Below are positions 26,013 to 36,568 of a stretch of DNA of 64,000 bases, piece by piece; within the stretch, counting starts at the first letter, position 1, and each line of letters opens with the position of its first letter. The DNA is from Stutzerimonas stutzeri. GTDB taxonomy: Bacteria > Pseudomonadota > Gammaproteobacteria > Pseudomonadales > Pseudomonadaceae. The notes under the pieces are model-generated. The model was not told the DNA's origin. It saw nothing but the letters and a program-made list of their open reading frames with translations, and did not search any database. The position numbers and the translations under genes are program-made. The stretch covers positions 1,364,001-1,428,000 of the forward strand of contig NZ_CP073105.1 of the NCBI RefSeq assembly GCF_018138085.1, read 5' to 3'.

Positions 26013-26771
26013 ATGCAATTGAATAACAAGCGCGTCATCGTTACGGGTGGCGCACAAGGAATTGGCGCCGCGGTAGTCGCGGCTTTTGTAAACGAAGGCG
26101 CCCATGTGGCGAGTCTCGACCTAAGCGAAAGCGCCCCGCAGGAGGCAATCGAGGGCAATGGCTGGGCTCGTTCGCACATCGTCGATGTCTCGGATACGGA
26201 ATCGGTAAAAAGAGCCTTTGCTTGGGCTGCCGCACAGTTGGGCGGGCTGGACGTATTGGTCAATGCTGCCGGAATTGCGCCCAACGCCACTGCAGATGAA
26301 ATCACCCTGGATGAGTGGGAAAAAGTGTTCGCGGTGAATGCTCGCGGCACCTTTCTGACCAATCGCGCAGCCTACGAGCATATGCACCAAGGTGGCGGGA
26401 GGATCATCAACTTCGCCTCGGCCGCTGGCGTGGGCGGGCAGCCAGGCAAGGCACACTACGCTGCCAGCAAGGGCGCAGTCCTCGCATGGACGCGCACCGT
26501 CGCCCGCGAGTGGGGGACGCACGGCATTACCGTGAACGCCATCGCCCCGGCAATATGGACACCAATGTACGACGCCACCCGCGCCAGCATGAGCGGCGTT
26601 CAGTTGAAGCAGCACGATGCATTCATGGCCAGTCTGATCCCGCTGGGAGGTCGGCTTGGCGATGCCGCGCAAGACTTGGCACCCGTTCTGGTTTTTCTTG
26701 CCGGCGAAGGTTCGCGCTTCGTAACAGGCCAGACTCTAATGATCGACGGCGGAATGTTAATGTTGAGTTAA
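26013..26771 (+). CDS. SDR-family oxidoreductase
   Basis: 252 aa with GGAG eight bases before the ATG. Classical SDR: VTGGAQGIGAAVV coenzyme loop, NAAGIAPNAT, Ser in NFASAAGVG, YAASKGA catalytic Tyr/Lys, and GQTLMIDGG. Asp in SLDLSE after beta-2 suggests NAD(H). A secondary alcohol dehydrogenase or ketoreductase acting with the divergent P450 is plausible. The conserved dyad at 25829-25853 lies upstream. Confidence 0.87.
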   Translation: MQLNNKRVIVTGGAQGIGAAVVAAFVNEGAHVASLDLSESAPQEAIEGNGWARSHIVDVSDTESVKRAFAWAAAQLGGLDVLVNAAGIAPNATADEITLDEWEKVFAVNARGTFLTNRAAYEHMHQGGGRIINFASAAGVGGQPGKAHYAASKGAVLAWTRTVAREWGTHGITVNAIAPAIWTPMYDATRASMSGVQLKQHDAFMASLIPLGGRLGDAAQDLAPVLVFLAGEGSRFVTGQTLMIDGGMLMLS

Positions 26772-26852
26772 GTCAGCGACCGGAGCACCAGTTGCCACGG
26801 AGCGGCTTTGACATTCAGGGGCATCCGCCCCGCCTTACCGGAGGTAACGACA

Positions 26853-27209
26853 ATGCATAAGAACATGTTGATCTTTTGCGGTCTGGCTCTCTGTCTGCCT
26901 GTAACGGCAATGGCTGATGGGCTCGATCTGGACAAGCAGCTGAACGGCCTCGACATCGAGACCGAGGTGGTCGGTTCCAGCGGAGGAGGGAGTGCTGGCA
27001 CGGCCACTACCAGCACAACGCAGATGCTGCAAATCACTAACAATGCTGATGTCAGCGTTACGTGCGAATTGCAGCCGGGACCGGCTGAAGCTCAAAGCGA
27101 TGCACCGTCACCCACCACCATAGAGCCGGGCGAACAGACCAGCCTCGCCGTGCCGGGTAAATACACCGGTGCACCCTTCCAAGCCAAGTTGATCTGCAAG
27201 CCTCAATAA
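26853..27209 (+). CDS. Small secreted/periplasmic protein of a Pseudomonas-conserved family
   Basis: 118 aa from the ATG at 26853 with an excellent GGAGGT seven bases upstream. Signal peptide MHKNMLIFCGLALCLPVTAMA, cleavage likely before DG. The mature part has LDKQLNGLDIETEV, a Gly/Ser/Thr-rich linker, then LQITNNADVSVTCELQPG and PGEQTSLAVPG. This pattern recurs in small Pseudomonas periplasmic proteins sometimes mislabelled 3-phosphoglycerate kinase. Two Cys in the mature protein could form a disulfide. Function unknown. A strong terminator follows. Confidence 0.75.
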   Translation: MHKNMLIFCGLALCLPVTAMADGLDLDKQLNGLDIETEVVGSSGGGSAGTATTSTTQMLQITNNADVSVTCELQPGPAEAQSDAPSPTTIEPGEQTSLAVPGKYTGAPFQAKLICKPQ

Positions 27210-27234
27210 ATTTGCAGTGATGCAGTGCTAAAGA

Positions 27235-27268
27235 AATCGCCGGGCATATGCCCGGCGATTCGTTCTTC
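27235..27268 (+). terminator. Rho-independent-type terminator after small secreted protein
   Basis: A perfect 11-bp stem, AATCGCCGGGC / GCCCGGCGATT with loop ATAT, is followed by CGTTCTTCT. It lies 26 bp after the stop codon. Confidence 0.75.
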
Positions 27269-27323
27269 TGGCACCCACAGGGGCGCATTTTATAAGCACA
27301 TCCCCGCGTGCAGCACTGTCGTG

Positions 27324-27833
27324 TTATTTGAGGCCGCCTAGGAAGTCCATCTTGCCTAGCGGTACGCCGCGGTGCCGGAGGATGTCGTAGGCGGTGACGA
27401 CGTGGAAGAAAAAGTTCGGCAGCGAAAATATCTGCAGGCTGCCCTGGCCGGTGAACGGAAGGTCGGCTCGCGGTGTGGCGAGCACTATTTCGCGGTCTTC
27501 GCTACCGTTGAGATCTTCGGGGCGAATGCTTTCCAGCACGGAAATGGTTTCGCTAATCCGCGAGCGCAGCTCGGCGAAGCTGCGATCCTCATCTTTTTGG
27601 AGTTCGGCAGGCTTGCCCGTGATGCCTGCGACAAACAGTATGGGATGCAAGCATGCCATCTGAATTTGCTGACTGAGGTTGAACATGTCTTCAGCCAGCC
27701 GGGCTTCGAGCAGGTCTTTCGGATCGGTGCCTGCTTCGTCCGCATGGGCCTGCGCCTTGGCCAGGATGTTTGAGAGGTTGTTCAGCAGGCGAGTGAAATA
27801 AAAAACAGATGACTGGTGCATGGTGAGCGCCAC
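27324..27833 (-). CDS. DUF1993 family protein
   Basis: 169 aa from the GTG at 27833, chosen because AGGAG lies six bases upstream; longer frames lack a site. Family pattern: YFTRLLNNLSNILAKAQAHA, DPKDLLEARLAEDMFNLSQQIQ, FAELRSRISETISVLES, LPNFFFHVVTAYDILRHRGV and GKMDFLG. DUF1993 proteins are DinB-like helical bundles of unknown function. It lies immediately downstream of the DUF1329 gene on the same strand and may share its transcript. Confidence 0.87.
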   Translation of the reverse strand: MALTMHQSSVFYFTRLLNNLSNILAKAQAHADEAGTDPKDLLEARLAEDMFNLSQQIQMACLHPILFVAGITGKPAELQKDEDRSFAELRSRISETISVLESIRPEDLNGSEDREIVLATPRADLPFTGQGSLQIFSLPNFFFHVVTAYDILRHRGVPLGKMDFLGGLK

Positions 27834-27907
27834 TGTCGTTCTCCTAGTGAGGGGTTTGATAGAACGCGGCCGGTGGGGGTATAGGGTGCCCACCGGCGAC
27901 ACGGGCG

Positions 27908-29275
27908 TCAGCGCTGCGTGATGCGGCTGACAATTGCTTCGGCGTTCATCTGCCGCTCAGGTAGCGCTTCCTTGGGAATCCTGAAGCCGCCCTTGAGCCC
28001 GTCGTTGATCACGCCGTACATGCCCTTGTTGAAGTCGTAGATGACGTTCTTGACCGCGTATGGGATCTGCTTGTCGTAAAGCTGAACGCCGCTCAGGAAC
28101 ATCGAGCGGTAGAGGTTGCCTTCCTGATCCCAAGCGTCGTACAGGCCGGCACCAAAGGTGTCCTCGTCCAGGTAGTAGTGCCGCTTGCTGTAGACGTGGC
28201 GCATGCCCGGCTTGAGTGTGGCTTCCACCACATAGACGCGATGCAGCTCCCAGCGCTCGTATTTCGGGTTTGCGTGATGGTCGCTGAACTGGTCCATCTG
28301 ATCGGCTTCGAAGTTGAACTTGTAGGCATTGTAGGGGATATACATCTCTTTCTTGCCAACGAGCTTAAAGTCGAAACGGTCTTGCATTCCGGCGAACATC
28401 TGCAGTTCGTCGAACAGGGTGACGCCGCCCTGGCTAGCTACTGGTGTGTCATAGGCAAACTCCGGCGCGAGCTTCACGCGGCGTTGGCCTGGCGTATAGC
28501 TCCAAGCGCGGCGCGGCTTTTTGGTCGGATCTAGATAGTCGTTGATCCCCACCACCTCACCGGCTCGGCGTGCAGGTTGCTTGTTCAGCGAGAACACCCG
28601 CGCGTACATCTCGGGATCGCGATCATCGCGATCTGTCTGGTAGTAGGGAAACTCTTCGAAGGTAGCTTGTTCCGCCGCCTTGGTAATGGTGCCGTTGCTG
28701 TCGATGACCCAGCTGTTGGAGGAGGTCGTGGTGGTGGCGGTCGGCCCGTTCTTGTAGCGCAGCAACTGGTTCCACATCACTTCATTGCCGGTTTTCGGAA
28801 TCGGGAACGGAAGGCCCCCGCGGCACTCCGGCTCGATGGATAGCCCGTCGTTGTAGGTGTTGCAGGTGGTGGCATTGCGCACCGTTGCTTCCATCACCTT
28901 TTGCGGATACGCGGCGGTGCGATGGCTCGGGTACACGTCCATGTACCAAGTTTCCGGATTCTTCTTGAGCAGGTGCTTCTGACCGTCGCTGAGCTTGTCC
29001 GCATACTGATCGACGTTGGACGCATCAATACGGAACAGCGGTTTTTCGTCCTTGAACGGATCGGCCCAGAAGCCGCTGTCAGGCTTGAAGTCGGCAGGGG
29101 CCGTGGTGAGTCCGCCTTCATACGCTGGGATCGTACCTTCGGCATTACCGGCCTTCGTCGCGCCAAAAGGGGTGAGTTCGTTGCCCAGTTGCTTGGCTTC
29201 TTCAGGGCTGACGGCCGCAATGGATAAAGTCGTGATGCCACTGAGGGCAGCACAAAGAGCGAGCTGGAATTTCAT
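27908..29275 (-). CDS. DUF1329 periplasmic/outer-membrane-associated protein (paralogue 1)
   Basis: 455 aa with a cleavable signal peptide (MKFQLALCAALSGITTLSIAA). DUF1329 pattern: LGNELTPFGATKAGNAEGTIPAYEGG, DVYPSHRTAAYPQ, GGLPFPIPKTGNEVMWNQLL, RRAWSYTPGQRRVKLAPEFAYDTP and HYYLDEDTFGAGLYDAWD. Family members share a LolB/lipoprotein-sorting-like fold and often pair with DUF1302 porin-like proteins in clusters for hydrophobic substrates. Here the DUF1302 partner is absent, but a paralogous DUF1302-DUF1329 pair lies at 51-54 kb. A conserved 25-bp dyad lies about 110 bp upstream. Confidence 0.92.
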   Translation of the reverse strand: MKFQLALCAALSGITTLSIAAVSPEEAKQLGNELTPFGATKAGNAEGTIPAYEGGLTTAPADFKPDSGFWADPFKDEKPLFRIDASNVDQYADKLSDGQKHLLKKNPETWYMDVYPSHRTAAYPQKVMEATVRNATTCNTYNDGLSIEPECRGGLPFPIPKTGNEVMWNQLLRYKNGPTATTTTSSNSWVIDSNGTITKAAEQATFEEFPYYQTDRDDRDPEMYARVFSLNKQPARRAGEVVGINDYLDPTKKPRRAWSYTPGQRRVKLAPEFAYDTPVASQGGVTLFDELQMFAGMQDRFDFKLVGKKEMYIPYNAYKFNFEADQMDQFSDHHANPKYERWELHRVYVVEATLKPGMRHVYSKRHYYLDEDTFGAGLYDAWDQEGNLYRSMFLSGVQLYDKQIPYAVKNVIYDFNKGMYGVINDGLKGGFRIPKEALPERQMNAEAIVSRITQR

Positions 29276-29383
29276 TGGGGGTCAGTCTCCGTTTTTGGAT
29301 TTATTAATGGAGCTTCTTCGAGTAGGAGCGATGTCGTGCATCAGGATCTACCCTAGCCGTTAACGGTTTTTGCGGCTTGCGTA

Positions 29384-29408
29384 CCGTTTTATCTCGGGTC
29401 AAACGAAA
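29384..29408. promoter_or_regulatory. Candidate operator, copy 2 of the 25-bp conserved dyad
   Basis: It has the same layout as 25829-25853: CGTTT ... TCGGGT ... AAACGAAA, 21 of 25 identical. It lies 109 bp upstream of the DUF1329 start on the minus strand, a usual position for an activator or repressor site. Confidence 0.5.
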
Positions 29409-29559
29409 CAGCGCCGAGCCGCTGGCGAATAAATGGTGAGGTTGTAGGCTGAGGTACAGCACCCCGTGACGGCAGGTTCCAATCAATCAATACATCGCAG
29501 GCGCCAGGCGTAAGCCTCGATCAACGACCGACAATCAGGTACTGATGCTGATTCGACTC

Positions 29560-29634
29560 GCCATGCGAGCGAATCCCCGTAACCAGGAGCGACTGGTGGT
29601 TCGCTGCTCAACCTTCGGGTGAGCAGCTTTTTTT
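29560..29634 (+). ncRNA. Candidate small RNA (5' end undefined)
   Basis: Nested helices precede a strong terminator although no plus-strand protein gene exists nearby. GCGAATCC (29569-29576) pairs with GGTTCGC (29598-29604), allowing one bulge. ACCAG (29582-29586) pairs with CTGGT (29593-29597). Then comes the terminator stem GCTGCTCA/TGAGCAGC with T7. The 5' end may lie 50-100 bases further upstream. Both flanking genes run on the minus strand, so the terminator is not theirs. I recognise no Rfam family. Confidence 0.45.
29603..29634 (+). terminator. Strong rho-independent terminator without an upstream gene
   Basis: Stem GCTGCTCA (29603-29610) and TGAGCAGC (29620-29627) followed by seven T. 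Oriented for plus-strand transcription. Confidence 0.85.
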
Positions 29635-29688
29635 GTCCGCACGTCCGACGACCATGCAGGCTTCGCGGCTTAGTGCTCGCCCAGGCGA

Positions 29689-30063
29689 TCAATCGCGGTG
29701 CCCGGCTAGGGTGATCGACACCGATTCGGCAAAGCGCAGGGCATGTGGCTTGTCGATTTCCACTTCGGCATAGCGTACGGCCTGTGGCGCCATCGCCAGA
29801 TCCAGCACCTCTTGGGTCAGCCGCTCGAGCAGGGCGAAGCGGTTTTCCTCGACGTGCCGAATGATCGCCTTGGTGATGGTGCGGTAATTGAGAGCCTGTT
29901 CGATGTCGTTATCGCGTACCGCATCGGCGGCCGGGTACAGTATGGTCAGGTTGATCAGCACGTCCTGCTTGTTACGGATCTCGTCTTCCTTGATGCCGAT
30001 ATAGGTACGCAGGCGCAAATTCTTGACATGAATTCGCGCCATTCCCGGTTCCAGTCTCGGCAT
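29689..30063 (-). CDS. folX: Dihydroneopterin triphosphate 2'-epimerase
   Basis: 124 aa from the ATG at 30063, one base after the folE stop. FolB/FolX fold: [63 protein letters not shown] and [17 protein letters not shown]. The [11 protein letters not shown] segment is characteristic of FolX rather than FolB aldolase. It epimerises 7,8-dihydroneopterin triphosphate to the monapterin form. It is translationally linked to folE, as in other pseudomonads, for tetrahydromonapterin synthesis. Confidence 0.9.
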   Translation of the reverse strand: MPRLEPGMARIHVKNLRLRTYIGIKEDEIRNKQDVLINLTILYPAADAVRDNDIEQALNYRTITKAIIRHVEENRFALLERLTQEVLDLAMAPQAVRYAEVEIDKPHALRFAESVSITLAGHRD

Positions 30064-30064
30064 G

Positions 30065-30622
30065 TCAGCGGCCTCGAATGAGCTGCAGAAATTCCTGGCG
30101 AGTGTTGTACGAATCACGGAACCCACCGAGCATCACCGAAGTTGTCATTACCGAATTTTGCTTCTCGCAGCCCCGCATCATCATGCACATGTGCTGCGCT
30201 TCGATGACCACGGCGACGCCAGCGGCATTGGTCACCTGCATGATCGCGTCGGCGATCTGCTTGGTCATGTTTTCCTGAATCTGAAGACGCCGGGCGAACA
30301 TATCGACGATGCGCGCCACTTTGGACAGGCCGAGGACTTTGCCGGTAGGGGTATAGGCAACGTGAGCCTTGCCAATGAAAGGAAGCATGTGGTGTTCGCA
30401 CATTGAATAGAGCTCGATGTCACGGACGATGACCATTTCATCATTGTCCGACTCGAAAAGTGCGCCGTTGACGACTTGCTCAACGGTCTGGCCATAACCC
30501 TGGCAGAGGTACTGCATGGCTTTTGCGGCCCGTTTGGGTGTGTCCACCAGACCTTCGCGTTCCGGGTTTTCGCCGACACCTTCGAGAATGCCGCGATAGT
30601 GCTGAATCATGTCTTCGTTCAT
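30065..30622 (-). CDS. folE: GTP cyclohydrolase I
   Basis: 185 aa from the ATG at 30622 (AAGGAAG upstream), the normal length. Motifs: [18 protein letters not shown] with Zn and catalytic Cys/His, [31 protein letters not shown], and C-terminal cysteine-containing [10 protein letters not shown] (third Zn ligand region). It converts GTP to 7,8-dihydroneopterin triphosphate, the substrate of FolX. Pseudomonads often carry two folE genes; this one is the folX-linked copy that serves pterin cofactor synthesis, for example for phenylalanine hydroxylase (family knowledge). Confidence 0.95.
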   Translation of the reverse strand: MNEDMIQHYRGILEGVGENPEREGLVDTPKRAAKAMQYLCQGYGQTVEQVVNGALFESDNDEMVIVRDIELYSMCEHHMLPFIGKAHVAYTPTGKVLGLSKVARIVDMFARRLQIQENMTKQIADAIMQVTNAAGVAVVIEAQHMCMMMRGCEKQNSVMTTSVMLGGFRDSYNTRQEFLQLIRGR

Positions 30623-30713
30623 AACTGCTTCCTTAACGTTCGCCTCGATTGTTGCGGAGGCTATTGGCATTGAGGTGAAGCACCTTTGTATTTGAAGCAA
30701 CTGCGCCGGCCGC

Positions 30714-31409
30714 TCAGGCCGAGCGAGCCAGCGGTAAAGATCGTTCCGCGCTGGGACCCGCCAGCCCACCAACCGCCATCTGCGTCACTACTGCTATAAA
30801 ACCTTCGACTGCAGGGGCATCGTCCGCTGACCACCACGTGGGTGCATCTTCGAGGATCGACATCAGGCTGCGCGCGACAGCACTCCTTTGTTCGGCCGCG
30901 GCCGGTGAGGGTATCTGCCGAAGAATTTTTTCCAAGTGATCGACGTGAGCCTGTCTAGTTGCCTCGATTGAAGCGCGTTGCTCGGCGCTCAGGCAGCGGG
31001 ACTCCCGGCGAGCCAGCACCAACCGATGTTGATGCATCAGGTTGTATCGAATGTGCAGGTCGACGTAGCTGCGTAGACGGGTCAGCCCGTCCGCCTGACA
31101 GGGATCATCGGCCTCCAGTAGATCCAGAAGGTCCGTTTCGTGCTCCTCGATCAGCTCGAAAAGCAGGATTTGCTTGCTCTCCATATGGTTGTACAACGAG
31201 CCGGCTTGCATACCGAGTGCCATGGCCAACTGGCGCAGGCTGACCGCCTGAAAGCCATGCTCGACGAATAGTGTTAGCGCCACTATTCGTAGTTGCTCAT
31301 GCACCGGCGGTGTGTCAGCCCGCACTGGCCGGCTGGCGTCGCCGTGGGCGAGGTCAATCAGCGGTAGCGATCTGCCCCGTTGGTAGCTTGCGCGCAGGGA
31401 GCGGTTCAT
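30714..31409 (-). CDS. TetR-family regulator coupled to acetyl-CoA acetyltransferase
   Basis: 231 aa from the ATG at 31409, which overlaps the thiolase stop (ATGA). [39 protein letters not shown]. The C-terminal domain is of the TetR_C_33-like type, with [24 protein letters not shown]. Without its own ribosome-binding site, translation probably depends on the upstream thiolase gene, suggesting autoregulation of that operon (inference). Confidence 0.82.
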   Translation of the reverse strand: MNRSLRASYQRGRSLPLIDLAHGDASRPVRADTPPVHEQLRIVALTLFVEHGFQAVSLRQLAMALGMQAGSLYNHMESKQILLFELIEEHETDLLDLLEADDPCQADGLTRLRSYVDLHIRYNLMHQHRLVLARRESRCLSAEQRASIEATRQAHVDHLEKILRQIPSPAAAEQRSAVARSLMSILEDAPTWWSADDAPAVEGFIAVVTQMAVGGLAGPSAERSLPLARSA

Positions 31410-32593
31410 GGTAAGTCGCGCTGCAATGTCAATGCGACGCCCTGGCCACCACCGATGCAAAGCGTGGCCAGACCTTTCTTGGCGTCACGGCTCATCATCT
31501 CGTGCAGCAGGGTAACCAGCACACGACAACCAGATGCGCCGATAGGGTGACCCAGAGCGATGGCACCGCCATTGACGTTGACCTTGTCGCTGTCCCAGCC
31601 CAGCTCTTTGCCGACCGACAGTGCCTGTGCGGCAAAGGCTTCGTTTGCTTCGATGAGCTCGACTTCTTCGAGTGTCCAGCCGGACTTGTCCAGGCACTTG
31701 CGAGTCGCACTGACCGGTCCAATCCCCATGATTGCCGGATCTACGCCAGCGCTGGCGTAACCCTTGACGGTGGCCAGAATTGGTAGGCCAAGCGCTTTGG
31801 CCTTGGACGCGCTCATCAGCAGCACCGCTGCCGCACCATCGTTAAGCGTCGAGGCGTTGCCGGCTGTGACGCTACCGTTCTTATCGAAGGCTGGTTTGAG
31901 TTTGGCCAGAGACTGGATGGTGGTATCTGTCCGGGGCTGCTCATCGGTATCGAACAGCAGGGGATCGCCTTTGCGCTGCGGGATGGATACGTGTGTGATT
32001 TCCGCCTTGAAACGACCGCCCTCGATAGCGGCCGCCGCGCGCTGTTGGGATTGCGCGGCGAAGGCGTCCTGTTCCTCCCTGGTCAGTTTGTAGCAGGACA
32101 CGAGGTTTTCTGCGGTGATACCCATGTGATAGTCATGAAAGGCATCAAGCAATCCGTCCTGCAGCAGCGAGTCGGCCAGTTGGGCATGGCCCATGCGTAG
32201 GCCGGTGCGCGCCTTGGGTAATACATAAGGCGCGAGGCTCATGTTTTCCATGCCGCCGGCGATGACGATTTCGGCATCGCCGCAGCGTATTGCCTGGGTA
32301 GCCAAATGCACGGTTTTCAGGCCGGAGCCACAGAGCTTGTTCACTGTCATGGCAGGCACGCTATGAGGAAGGCCCGCATTGATCGCTGATTGCCGCGCGG
32401 GATTCTGCCCGCAGCCAGCGGTAAGCACCTGTCCCATGATCACTTCATCGACCGTAGCTGGGTCGATGCCGGTTTTCTCCAGCAGAGCGCGGATTACCGT
32501 GCTGCCCAGTTCGGTCGCGCTCACATTGGCCAGCGCGCCTTGGAAAGCGCCGATTGCAGTGCGTGTTGCGGCAACGATTACAACGTCTTGCAT
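31406..32593 (-). CDS. atoB: Acetyl-CoA acetyltransferase
   Basis: 395 aa with AGGAG before the ATG. Thiolase II signatures: [14 protein letters not shown] (acyl-accepting Cys), [17 protein letters not shown] (His) and [12 protein letters not shown] (second Cys). [13 protein letters not shown] loops fit the AtoB/PhaA acetoacetyl-CoA thiolases. It would cleave acetoacetyl-CoA to two acetyl-CoA or run the reverse. Placed after liuE, it completes conversion of the acetoacetate end product of leucine degradation, although a CoA-transferase for acetoacetate is not in the window. Confidence 0.93.
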   Translation of the reverse strand: MQDVVIVAATRTAIGAFQGALANVSATELGSTVIRALLEKTGIDPATVDEVIMGQVLTAGCGQNPARQSAINAGLPHSVPAMTVNKLCGSGLKTVHLATQAIRCGDAEIVIAGGMENMSLAPYVLPKARTGLRMGHAQLADSLLQDGLLDAFHDYHMGITAENLVSCYKLTREEQDAFAAQSQQRAAAAIEGGRFKAEITHVSIPQRKGDPLLFDTDEQPRTDTTIQSLAKLKPAFDKNGSVTAGNASTLNDGAAAVLLMSASKAKALGLPILATVKGYASAGVDPAIMGIGPVSATRKCLDKSGWTLEEVELIEANEAFAAQALSVGKELGWDSDKVNVNGGAIALGHPIGASGCRVLVTLLHEMMSRDAKKGLATLCIGGGQGVALTLQRDLP

Positions 32594-32864
32594 GTTTTAT
32601 CTCCTAGAACCCTCATGCCGCTATTACGCGACGCTATAGGGAAAAGAATAAAAAAGCGCTCGCCGCCAAATTCAATGGGAGCGTAACGGCGGCGGCGCTT
32701 GGGAAATCAAGGATGGACGTGGCAGCATCCGGCCTGCTGTGTCTGGCTTCATTCGGAAGCTAGACCGGCACTTAGCCCCGGGCTCGCTAGAAATCTCCAA
32801 ATTGCCAAGCCAGTGGGTGTTCATATTGTTATGAAATGGCCGTGCGCGGCCCGTCGATGCTTGG

Positions 32865-33763
32865 TCACAACGCATTCAGCCGCGCCCGCGCGACCCGCGA
32901 GCCATTGGGTCGACCCAGCAGGTCACTGATGCGCTGCCCGGAGGCAACGAGAGCGTCCAGGTCGATGCCAGTGTCAATGCCTAAACCGTTGAGCATATAG
33001 AGCACATCCTCACTGGCTACATTGCCGCTAGCGCCCTTGGCATAAGGACAACCGCCGAGGCCAGCAACCGAGCCGTCGAACGTGCAGATTCCTTCGAGGA
33101 GGCTGGCGTAAATGTTCGCCAGCGCTTGACCATAGGTGTCATGAAAGTGCCCGGCGAGCTTGTTACACGGCACCTCGCGGCTGACCACTTCGAACAGCTG
33201 GCGAGTCTTCTCTGGTGTGCCGGTACCGATGGTGTCACCCAGGGAAATTTCATAGCAGCCCATGGCGAACAATTCGCGAGCCACGAGGGCGACGCGCTTC
33301 GGGTCGATCTCGCCTTCGTAGGGACAACCCAGCACGCAAGACACATAGCCACGCACCTGAATGCCGTTTTCCCGCGCCGCTTCCATCAGCGGGGCGAAGC
33401 GCGCCAGGCTCTCGTCAATGGAGCAATTGATGTTCTTCTGCGAGAACGCCTCGGACGCGGAGCCGAACACCGCGACCTCGCTGACGCCGGCTTCGATGGC
33501 CGCTTCGAGGCCTTTCAGGTTCGGCGTAAGGGCCGCGTAGGTCACGCCCGGTTTCTGCCGGATCTGCGCGAAGACTTCGGCCGAGCCGGCCATCTGCGGC
33601 ACCCATTTGGGCGACACGAAACTACCGACCTCGATGTACTGCAGGCCGGCCGCGCTGAGGTCATCTACCAGCCGCACTTTGTCGGCGACGCTGATGGGCT
33701 GCTTTTCGTTCTGCAGGCCGTCGCGCGGGCCGACTTCGACTAGACGGACGTGTTTGGGCAGGG

Positions 33764-33767
<4 letters not shown>
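32865..33767 (-). CDS. liuE: Hydroxymethylglutaryl-CoA lyase
   Basis: 300 aa; start overlaps the liuD stop by 4 bp (ATGA). HMGL motifs: VRLVEVGPRDGLQNEKQ (Arg/Asp of the active site), YVSCVLGCPYEG, GDTIGTGTPEKT, HFHDTYGQALANI and the signature VAGLGGCPYAKGASGN with catalytic Cys. It splits HMG-CoA to acetyl-CoA and acetoacetate in leucine and acyclic terpene catabolism. Last enzyme gene of liuABCDE. Confidence 0.95.
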
Positions 33768-35664
<1,897 letters not shown>

Positions 35665-35668
<4 letters not shown>

Positions 35669-36474
35669 TGTTCTGGCTCCTGCGTCCAATTGGGTTTGCG
35701 CTTCTCCAGAAAGGCGCTGAGGCCTTCCTGTCCTTCGGGGCTGACCCGTATGCGCGCAATGGCATTTTCGGTGTAGCGGCGTAACGCCGGGCTCAGCGAG
35801 ATGCTGGCGGCTTCGCGTAAGAGATCCTTGCTGGCTCGCATGGCCTGCGGGCTGTTGAGCAACAGGTTGTCGAGCCAGCCGTGCAAGGCGTCATCCAGTT
35901 CGGCGGCGGCGTAGGTCTCGGACAACAGGCCGAGGTCGCGGGCGCGCTCGCCACTGAAGCGTTCGCCCGTCATGGCGTAGCGGCGTGTGGCGCGCTCGCC
36001 CATTGCCTTGACCACGAAGGGGCTGATCACCGCGGGTGCTAGACCGATGCGCACTTCGGAGAGGGAAAACAGCGCGTCATGCGCACCGATGGCCATGTCG
36101 CAGCAGGCCACCAGTCCGACCGCACCGCCGAAGGCTGCGCCTTGCACCACCGCCAGCGTCGGCAGCTTGAGGTGGTAGAGGCTGTACATCAGTTCGGCCA
36201 GCTCGCGGGCGTCGGTGAGGTTAGCATCGAAATCCAACTTCGCTGACTGCTGCATCCAGGCCAGATCCGCCCCGGCCGAAAAATGTTTGCCTCGGCCGCG
36301 CAGCAGCAGGAAGCGAAGCGAGTTATCGCGCTGCACTTCATTGAGCACCAGGATCAGTTCACGAATCATCTCGGCGTTGAATGCGTTGTTCTTTTCCGGG
36401 CGGTTGAGCCATAGCGTGGCGAAACCTTTGTCGCTGTATTCGAGTTCGATAGTTTGAAAGCTGGACGTGCTCAT
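35665..36474 (-). CDS. liuC: 3-Methylglutaconyl-CoA hydratase
   Basis: 269 aa from the ATG at 36474 (AGGGA upstream). Crotonase fold: LNRPEKNNAFNAEMIREL, GRGKHFSAGADLAWMQ (oxyanion loop), GAAFGGAVGLVACCDMAIG (second oxyanion Gly) and SEVRIGLAPAVISPFV. Hydrates 3-methylglutaconyl-CoA to HMG-CoA. Position between liuB and liuD supports the assignment over a generic enoyl-CoA hydratase. Confidence 0.93.
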
Positions 36475-36568
36475 ATTTGATCCCTGAAGGCGAAGGCTTA
36501 CGGCCCTTGGCTGAAGGCTGAAAACTGGACATCGAGCCTCCAACCTCCAGCGCCGTTATCGGGTTTCT

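Larger units (their letters stand above)
29276..29688. other. Intergenic region with operator and RNA candidate
   Basis: 413 bp with no protein gene. It holds the DUF1329 promoter side, copy 2 of the 25-bp dyad (29384-29408), and a structured plus-strand segment ending in a strong terminator (29603-29634). Confidence 0.55.

Noticed and set aside
29560..29634. tRNA or known riboswitch at the structured segment
   Set aside because: No cloverleaf, CCA end or known riboswitch core; retained as an unclassified RNA candidate.
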